Shown: positions 8,648 to 13,912 of the stretch, piece by piece
Layout: each line of letters opens with the position of its first letter
How positions within the stretch are numbered: position 1 is the stretch's first letter
Assembly (NCBI GenBank): GCA_013365365.1
Contig: JABVXU010000956.1
Location: 1-13,912 of the forward strand
DNA: 13,912 nucleotides
Source of the DNA: Cruorifilaria tuberocauda
Lineage: Eukaryota > Nematoda > Chromadorea > Rhabditida > Onchocercidae
Direction of reading: 5' to 3'
Notes under the pieces: generated by a model
Seen by the model: the letters and a program-made list of their open reading frames with translations, nothing else
What the model was told of the DNA's origin: nothing
Database searches by the model: none
Program-made: the position numbers and the translations under genes

Positions 8648-8713
8648 ATATTAACCAGTAGTGATGTGAGAGTTCAACCGAAACGAAATTACGTATTTCA
8701 AGTCATTATTTAA
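8648..8713 (+). CDS. Candidate small exon after TTTTCAG acceptor (weak)
   Basis: A nematode-consensus acceptor TTTTCAG is followed at once by a phase-0 frame, ILTSSDVRVQPKRNYVFQVII, then TAA. It is less low-complexity than surrounding frames. A possible but poor donor (TTAC|GTATTT) lies at 8691. It could be a terminal exon of a model starting at 7316, or chance. No family is recognised. Confidence 0.17.
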   Translation: MLTSSDVRVQPKRNYVFQVII

Positions 8714-10063
8714 CTTAATAATTAATGTTAGTACTATATATATATTTCTTCTTTAATTTCTGAAATATTTTTAAAACTTTATGAAATTTCGAATTTCTTA
8801 ATTTTTACTTTTGAATTTTCTGAACTTCTAAATTATCTTTTATATTTCCAATTTCAGAAAACTTTTCTCTCTTTGGCGAAGTGAAATAATCAAATATAAT
8901 AATTTCAGAAAGTGATAAATCTGATCGTTGCTACACGTTGATATGATATCACTTGCTCAATCTCCGACTATCACAATGAAGATGTGTTTCTTGAGCTTTT
9001 TTTTTACTTAAATTCGTTTAATTAATTAATTTCAATTAACACTTAATTTTTACAGTTTATTTTTTCGAAATTTCCAATGTTTTTCCTATTATTATTAATG
9101 CAGCTTTAGCTCAAATTCGATGTAAGTTAGAAAAGAGCTTACGATAAATTTGATAATTATAATTACTTTTTCTTTTAGTTTAAGTTATTGAAATTATATA
9201 AGAAGCTTGGAGAAATTATGAAAAGAACAATTTTGATAGGTAACTATAAAAGAAAGAAAGGACAAGAAATCTTAGAAAAATAGAATTTGTTTTAAAAAAG
9301 TTATAATTATACGCTAACGGTGGAAATTTTTTTGAATACAAAAATTATTTGTAGTAAAGTAGCGAATAGGTAAACATATATTGAAGCTAAAAAAGTTTTT
9401 TATCAATAAAGTCGTCGTAATAAATTTCTTAAATCATTTTAATTCTAAAAGCTACGCATCTTTTAATTTCTTCTTTCAGACTATTTTTTAATAAAATTTT
9501 GTTGTTTTTGAATCTTTTAATTTTTAAAATTTTTAAAACTCAAAAAAATGTGAACAGAATTCAGTATTGTTAATCAAAGTGTTGAAATTTTTAAGAGAAA
9601 TACATTTATGATAAAAAGTTCATTTTATTTTGATTAAATATTCAAAAAACTGAGAAATGAAAGATTGAGAGCAAAGTTTCATTGATAATAGTTATGAATA
9701 ACAGTTAATAGTTACTTATTTAAAACTTCATAACTTACCATTTATTTTTTAATCTGATATTAATATTTCTAAGAAACATAGCTAACGAAATTTCATGCAG
9801 TCATTTTGCTTTTTATTACTATATATCATGCACTTTTGCAATTCCTACCAGATACTGCAGTTATTTCCTTGAAAAACAGAGCTGATAATTAATTACTTCT
9901 AATTTGGTATAATTCAGTACCATTCACTTTCTTACAAGTTTTTGCAAAAGTACTAGTAAAAGATATTTTAAAAACAGCGTTCATCTAATTTAATCTATTC
10001 ACATTTCATGTTTCTAATTCGTAGCGATATGCTAAAGTAATACTTTTCATCAAATTATACTTC
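8714..10063. other. AT-rich stretch with scattered splice-like signals
   Basis: No clear gene. TTTCAG-type acceptor words occur at about 8858, 8903 and 9474. After the one at 8903-8908 a frame reads SDKSDRCYTLI before a stop, which might be a small exon but cannot be supported. Bases 8909-8990 are somewhat richer in G+C than their surroundings. A short frame at 9217-9273 begins MKRTILIGNYKRKKGQ, with no recognised similarity. Confidence 0.4.
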
Positions 10064-10279
10064 TTGATCAAATCATTTTTTGAAATATCATTAAGAAATA
10101 TATGGCTAATCTGGTATCTTTCGAATAAGGAACATCGAATCAGGTTTATGTCTATTTCTTCGTTTCATGATAACTATCAAAATATACTTGTTTATGAAGG
10201 GTTGAAATTACCTTTAACTTTTCAATCTCGTAAAGGTATCGTGAATCTTTATCATAATTCTATTGGTTCAATTTTTTGA
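10064..10279 (+). CDS. Unrecognised 71-codon open segment
   Basis: The frame starts MIKSFFEISLRNIWLIWYLS and runs 71 codons to TGA. The composition is varied (charged residues, SSFHDNYQNILVYEGLKLPL) and not a simple repeat shadow, and the DNA is a little richer in G+C than flanking sequence. No promoter, acceptor or family motif was recognised. The minus strand of the same bases also has partly open frames. It may be a remnant exon of the decayed locus to its right. It lies upstream of, and on the same strand as, the DH-like fragment at 10447-10551. Confidence 0.2.
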   Translation: MIKSFFEISLRNIWLIWYLSNKEHRIRFMSISSFHDNYQNILVYEGLKLPLTFQSRKGIVNLYHNSIGSIF

Positions 10280-10446
10280 AGAGACCTTCAGAGTGCTTAA
10301 TAATTGAGAATTCCGAAATCACTGATTAGCAAACTAATAGATTATAATAAATCATTCTTTCTTAAGGTATAATTATTTGAATACTGTTATATTTTGAAAC
10401 AACAATTAAAAGGAAATATTTATGGGTGGTAAAATGTACGTTCTGA

Positions 10447-10551
10447 GGATATACCGGTGAACTTGTTCAATATACACTTACGGCTGAAATATACATAGCG
10501 GAAATGGATGTCTGGACGGAAATTGCACATATGAATGACGACATGAAGTAA
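10447..10551 (+). pseudogene. Short DH-domain-like fragment (RhoGEF first conserved region)
   Basis: An open segment of 34 codons reads GYTGELVQYTLTAEIYIAEM and continues DVWTEIAHMNDDMK to TAA. It is bracketed by an AG (ttctgAG) and by a donor-like GAA|GTAAAT with GT at 10548, so it could be one exon. The core IAEMDVWTE lines up with ISEVRIWTD in the minus-strand RhoGEF-like pseudogene 1.5 kb away, with Leu and Glu also shared upstream. The pattern L..TE..Y...... W fits the start of a Dbl homology domain, where the helix binds the Rho GTPase. It is in the opposite orientation to the larger copy. No other part of a DH domain follows on the plus strand. The similarity was judged by eye. Confidence 0.3.
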
Positions 10552-10840
10552 ATATTCCAATTAAAATTTCATGTTAAAATTTTGATTAAATGAAAATTAA
10601 CAATAAATAATTAATTTTTGTCAAAATTTTAAATTCGAAAAAAAAAAAGAAATATATTTTTCTATGGTACAACTTTCATAGTGGCAGTAAGTATTTACGA
10701 AGTATTTAATTGTTAGCATATTAGAATATATAATAGTAATTTTAAGAGCGCTCAAATTTATTAAATCAAATGTTTAATCATTATCATGAAACTTTTGATT
10801 GCAATAAATCTAAGCATACTTAAAGTTGCTATTATGAATT

Positions 10841-12216
10841 CTAATATATCGGAAGAAATTGAACAACCTTTCTTGTTCCATCTTTACTGAATGTCTCGTC
10901 GTACTTTGAAGAAATTACGTCTAATATTGTGGTTATCAAAACATCGCATTCAATCATATCATGCATTTATGCTGGACTATCGTTAAGCCATTCTAGTATT
11001 TTTTCATCCGTCATTATTTCCGTCTCCGGTTTTCACCATTTCCAGATTTAAATGATGTATTGGTGGAACGTTAGGCAACACTCAACAAAGTATCATTTTG
11101 TTGATGAGCTCTTACAATTACAAATGGCAATTCATTCCTTTCCATGTTTCTGTGAAATGGTATTTTCTACTCTGTTCCGGTATTCTTCGAATGAAAACCA
11201 GTTACCATTTCGTCAGCCGGATTTAGTTGCAACAAATTTCCGTCTCTGCTTCAGCGATGCACCATCCCGAAGAAAAAGCTCGTTTCTGGTGAGAAAGAAT
11301 TGTTCTCCCAATGCTTTAACCTTCAACCTCTCTTTTCTTTTTATATTTGTTTTCAAACAACTTTCCACTCCTCAGATATCAGATCTCGAGCATCCTGAGT
11401 AAGTCAATTTAACGGTGACAGTAGTTGAACTATCACCAAAAATGCGATCCCAAGACTTCCTTTGACGTGATTCTTAAAACGTTGTAATAAATTAACTAGT
11501 TGACTGAAATAAGCATGTTCTACGTGTAGTACGCTTAATGTCAATCTTAACATTCTTGTCACGTACCTCTCCAATTTTTTCTTGCAGTCTTCGTAGTCCA
11601 TAACAGTGCTCGAACTAACTTTTTTTGGATAATTCCGTTTGGTTGCGTTTTTCGGCTTACTTGCGCAATAAATTTATTGCTTCCGCAATAAATCTAACAC
11701 TCTATTCAAATTTATTTACTTGGAACTTGCAAATGGTCTTCACCGATATTCAAAAATGGTACCGATAAGGATGGCGCCGAAAGATCCAGCCGTTATACTT
11801 TCTTCCTGAATTTTTTGTTTCTTTTGTTGCAATTCCTCCGCATCTACCGGAATTCTACCATCTCATTGCAGTGGTTTTGAGCCAAAATAGAATTATAATG
11901 ATTTGGCAATGAAGGAATTGTACTTATTAGTGATCGCCAAGTACTTCTTGAATATCGACTGCGGGAAATAACTCTTGTTTAAGAACAATGGGAGAGATCT
12001 ATCCGTCCAAATCCGTACCTCCGATATATTGGTTTCCGTTTCCAGAAAACATAGTTGAAAGTTGTGTAGTGACATCCTTATCGATTTCTCTGAATTATTA
12101 GAAGTGTAACTCGAGTCACCCGCATCAATTGATCTTTTCAGATTATATTTCTTTTTACAAAGTTCAACGATTGATCCCTTTACCAGTTTCTTTTGAGATA
12201 GACAGTTCAGGGTCAT
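10841..12216 (-). pseudogene. Decayed RhoGEF-like (DH-PH) gene remnant
   Basis: One frame from 12216 to about 11461, then a shifted frame from 11458 to 10841, reads as protein-like text broken by about a dozen stops. Working intact, such a protein would load GTP on a Rho-family GTPase at the membrane. The conserved DH regions appear in order. CR1 is FLETETNISEVRIWTDR..LFLNKSYFP, then LAITNKYNSFIAKSL (about 12070-11896). A CR2-like part is SFGAILIGTIFEYR..PFASSK.INLNRVLDLLRK (about 11790-11685). CR3 and the last helix are CKKKLERYVTRMLRLTLSVL and then HAYFSQLVNLLQRFKNHVK (about 11586-11461). After the frameshift, KSWDRIFG continues the helix, and a PH-like strand pair follows (ELFLRDGASLKQRRKFVATK, about 11275-11216), then WFSFEEYRNRVENTI. 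The tail MTDEKILEWLNDSPA is unassigned. DH and PH fit in about 1 kb without introns, suggesting a retrocopy or a single large exon. The DH call comes from pattern matching by eye. The decay is plain. Confidence 0.5.
11665..11680. repeat. 16-bp perfect palindrome GCAATAAATTTATTGC
   Basis: A self-complementary 16-mer, followed at 11684 by another partial copy of its arm (gcaataaat). It sits inside the decayed coding locus between the CR2- and CR3-like parts, and each arm brings an in-frame or near-frame stop. It may be a small insertion or local duplication that helped disable the gene. Confidence 0.6.
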
Positions 12217-13153
12217 AGGACAATTACTAAAATTTATATTAATCGATTATCTATCAATTTCTTAGATTACTGATAAATTATTAAAAATAAAGTAATTGCT
12301 TGATCTCTTTTTTGTAATCCAATTGTACCATTTTCCTTCTACCTGTCCTAATCTAATACAGTCTATTGTTCTTCAAATAGACTTTATAATGCAGAAAAAA
12401 ATATATTCACAGAATAATAGATTAAAAGCTTTAAAAACTTGAAGAAACTGCGCGTTCGAAGATTCCGCTATTGAAGCATAAAAAGTGCAATTTCTATTTC
12501 TAAGATACTAAAAGTTGGTGTTTATGAAAATACTTTTGGATACTGAATCTATCAATATACTCTCAATTTTAATTAATATGGATCAGTTCATTTGTAACTT
12601 TAATTTAAGTCATTTTGCAATAAATTTGGTATCTTCGAAAAGAATAAAAACTTATCAGAATGAATGAGAAATGCTAAGATTGACGGAAAAGCGGAAGAAA
12701 TTTCATCGAAAAATCATTCAGTAAAATAATTCGAAAACTTTTTAGAACAATGAATGCTCAAACATTCGAATTCTGAACTTTCTTTTCAACCTTTCTTCAT
12801 TATCAGTGTTTACAGCGATAATTGATATCTCTATCACTTACTTTTTCCTTTAATTGAGTCTAATCATTGCTACTGATAATAAAAGGTAAGGGCATGAGTG
12901 ATAGGAAGAAGGAGGAAAGTTGGATAAGTTACAAAATCAATACAACTATCAATGGTTCAAGGCAAAAATTGTACTCTTTATGCTTCAACAGTAAAATCAT
13001 TAAGTACAACCAACTTCACATGCCTGGTTTAAACAGTTCGTTTAAATCTTTTGTTCCATGTTAACATCATCTTCTACATTTTAAGTTTTTAAATCCAAGT
13101 TTTAAAAGTAAGTGAATGAATTTTCTATTGAATTGACTTATAGGAAATTTAGA
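12217..13153. other. AT-rich flank of the pseudogene, weak open segment only
   Basis: The composition returns to AT-rich beyond 12217. Within it, plus-strand 12867-13064 is an open segment of 65 codons. It includes MSDRKKEESWISYKINTTIN and is preceded by a good splice-donor-like AAAAG|GTAAGG at 12886-12887, but I recognise no family. TTATCAG and TGATAA words recur around 12800-12880. No RNA gene or transposon was seen. Confidence 0.4.
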
Positions 13154-13313
13154 TTATAAAAAATTTTCAGTGATATTGATAAATCTTTCAGTACTTTCTT
13201 CTGAAAAACTACTGCGGAAAAAAGGAAAACAAAGAAATTGCAATTTCATGTTATCCTTGTATACGCCATTTTGTTTCCTTCGTTTGAATTCGAAGAAAAA
13301 TGAACTTTCAATG

Positions 13314-13386
13314 TCAAAGTTCAAAGAAATCTTTATTTGACATGAAAAGAAGTAAAGAAAATATTGACCTACCTGTAAGCAGCTGA
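13314..13386 (-). repeat. 73-bp direct repeat, left copy, with donor-like site
   Basis: This copy matches 13695-13768 over 73-74 bases, with about six differences including one indel. On the minus strand it reads agctgcttacAG|GTAGGTCAatat, a good splice-donor context, followed by ctttacttcttttcatgtc. The open minus-strand frame at 13154-13396 runs through it (MIDISCLQVGQYF...). That frame is probably exon end plus intron read-through and not a protein. Confidence 0.85.
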
Positions 13387-13497
13387 TATCGATCACTTTT
13401 CATAAATACTTTACTTTACTACCAGCATCATTTAACATACTTAACGTTACTGTTGCATTAAGCATTACTGAATTACCAAATAAATTCTTCACCTCTA

Positions 13498-13635
13498 TTA
13501 CTTCTTCATGCAAAAGCTTGTTATACTTTCAATAAAACTTGACCCTTCTCGGGCACCATGATACTCTGCATTTTCAGACAAATCATCTTGATCACATGCA
13601 TCAGAAATACTCTGTGTAATTGGTCTTTTAATTTT
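13498..13635 (-). CDS. Unrecognised acidic/serine-rich coding-like segment
   Basis: An open minus-strand segment of 45 codons includes ITQSISDACDQDDLSENAEY followed by HGAREGSSFIESITSF and a stop. An alternative frame just upstream reads MQAKLEKLKDQ, helical in character, and would need a one-base shift to join. An acceptor-like ttacacAG precedes AGTATTTCTGATGC. The varied, acidic composition is unlike random AT-rich text, so an exon or exon remnant is plausible. It lies between the two copies of the 74-bp repeat and 5' of the RhoGEF-like pseudogene on the same strand, so it may belong to the same decayed locus. No family is recognised. Confidence 0.3.
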   Translation of the reverse strand, partial: KIKRPITQSISDACDQDDLSENAEYHGAREGSSFIESITSFCMKK

Positions 13636-13694
13636 TCAAGCTTTGCTTGCATACATCCAAAATATTCTTTTGTTATAGAAAATTTTTTTTAATT

Positions 13695-13768
13695 TCAAAG
13701 TTCAAAGAAAGCTTTATTTGACATGAAAAGAAGTAAAGAAAATACTGACTTACATGTAGGTCAGCTGA
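13695..13768 (-). repeat. 74-bp direct repeat, right copy, with donor-like site
   Basis: This is the right partner of 13314-13386, offset by 381 bases. On the minus strand it reads tcagctgacctacat|GTAAGTCAG, a near-perfect donor. Both copies therefore keep a donor at the same point, with the intron-like ctttacttcttttcatgtc and the ttctttgaactttga segment after it. This suggests duplication of an exon end plus the start of its intron. Confidence 0.85.
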
Positions 13769-13802
13769 CTTGTTACATTTCTACTTGATCGATCTCATCA
13801 TA

Positions 13803-13901
13803 TCAATTCACTTGACCTTGTTTGTTAAAATTTCTAAAAAGACAGAAATGCTTTCCCATGTCTGCTACAGCACTGATCAAGTAAAGTACCTCACGTGTCA
13901 T
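13803..13901 (-). CDS. Short coding-like segment at the window edge
   Basis: From an ATG at 13901 the minus strand reads MTREVLYLISAVADMGKHFC and continues LFRNFNKQGQVN to a stop. The frame is still open upstream to the window edge (EVR before the Met), so it could be the end of a longer exon. An acceptor-like ctttttAG lies inside it, at about 13834 on the minus strand. No family is recognised. The varied composition makes it more exon-like than most frames here, but it is short. Confidence 0.25.
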   Translation of the reverse strand: MTREVLYLISAVADMGKHFCLFRNFNKQGQVN

Positions 13902-13912
13902 TCTGACTTCAA

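Noticed and set aside
8665..8690. tRNA T-arm-like word (agttcaaccg)
   Set aside because: No acceptor stem, D-arm or anticodon arm can be placed around it.
11052..11402. 116-codon plus-strand frame, the longest with varied composition
   Set aside because: It is antisense to the decayed DH-PH frame, which shows ordered family motifs. The plus-strand frame shows none.
11460..12216. BEL/Pao retrotransposon gag or BAR-domain remnant
   Set aside because: MDYEDCKKKLERY first suggested these, but the DH order CR1, CR2, CR3 and last helix, followed by a PH-like part, explains more of the sequence. No protease, reverse transcriptase or LTR was seen.
10000..12300. Insertion of endosymbiont (Wolbachia) DNA
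   Set aside because: The region is richer in G+C than its neighbours, but the decayed protein resembles a eukaryotic signalling family, and no bacterial gene was recognised.

Overview
This window is AT-rich eukaryotic DNA, roughly three quarters A+T by eye, with no long intact reading frame. It has no operons, ribosome binding sites or other bacterial layout. AT-rich composition, TTTTCAG/TTTCAG-type splice acceptors, many TGATAA/TTATCA words and abundant microsatellites suggest a nematode, perhaps a filarial worm. That assignment is an inference from style and not a species match.

Layout. Bases 1-6340 are non-coding repeat-rich DNA: a 111-bp tandem duplication near the left end, GA, TG/TATG and AAAT microsatellites, a 17-bp minisatellite (about 2195-2480), and long featureless AT-rich stretches. 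Bases 6340-7320 look regulatory. They hold an octamer and a CCAAT word, then a textbook three-unit heat-shock element followed 12 bp later by a TATA box. Next come a tandem array of 86-97 bp units closed by a second copy of the heat-shock-element block, and a 21-bp perfect inverted repeat. Bases 7440-8640 are T-rich and carry an unusual cluster of TGCATG words, ending at a TTTTCAG acceptor. Two very short candidate exons flank this stretch, giving a weak model of a small spliced plus-strand gene.

The most gene-like part is the right third. On the minus strand, from 12216 to 10841, a reading frame with many stops and one frameshift still reads as a Rho guanine nucleotide exchange factor: DH (Dbl homology) regions in order, then a PH-like segment. 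It has no obvious introns, so it looks like an old pseudogene, possibly a retrocopy. A short plus-strand open segment at 10447-10551 resembles the first conserved DH region again, in the opposite orientation. At 13314-13912 the minus strand has two short coding-like segments and a 74-bp duplication, each copy of which carries a splice-donor-like sequence.

No tRNA, rRNA, CRISPR array or complete transposon was recognised. Most calls here rest on reading by eye, and confidence values reflect that.
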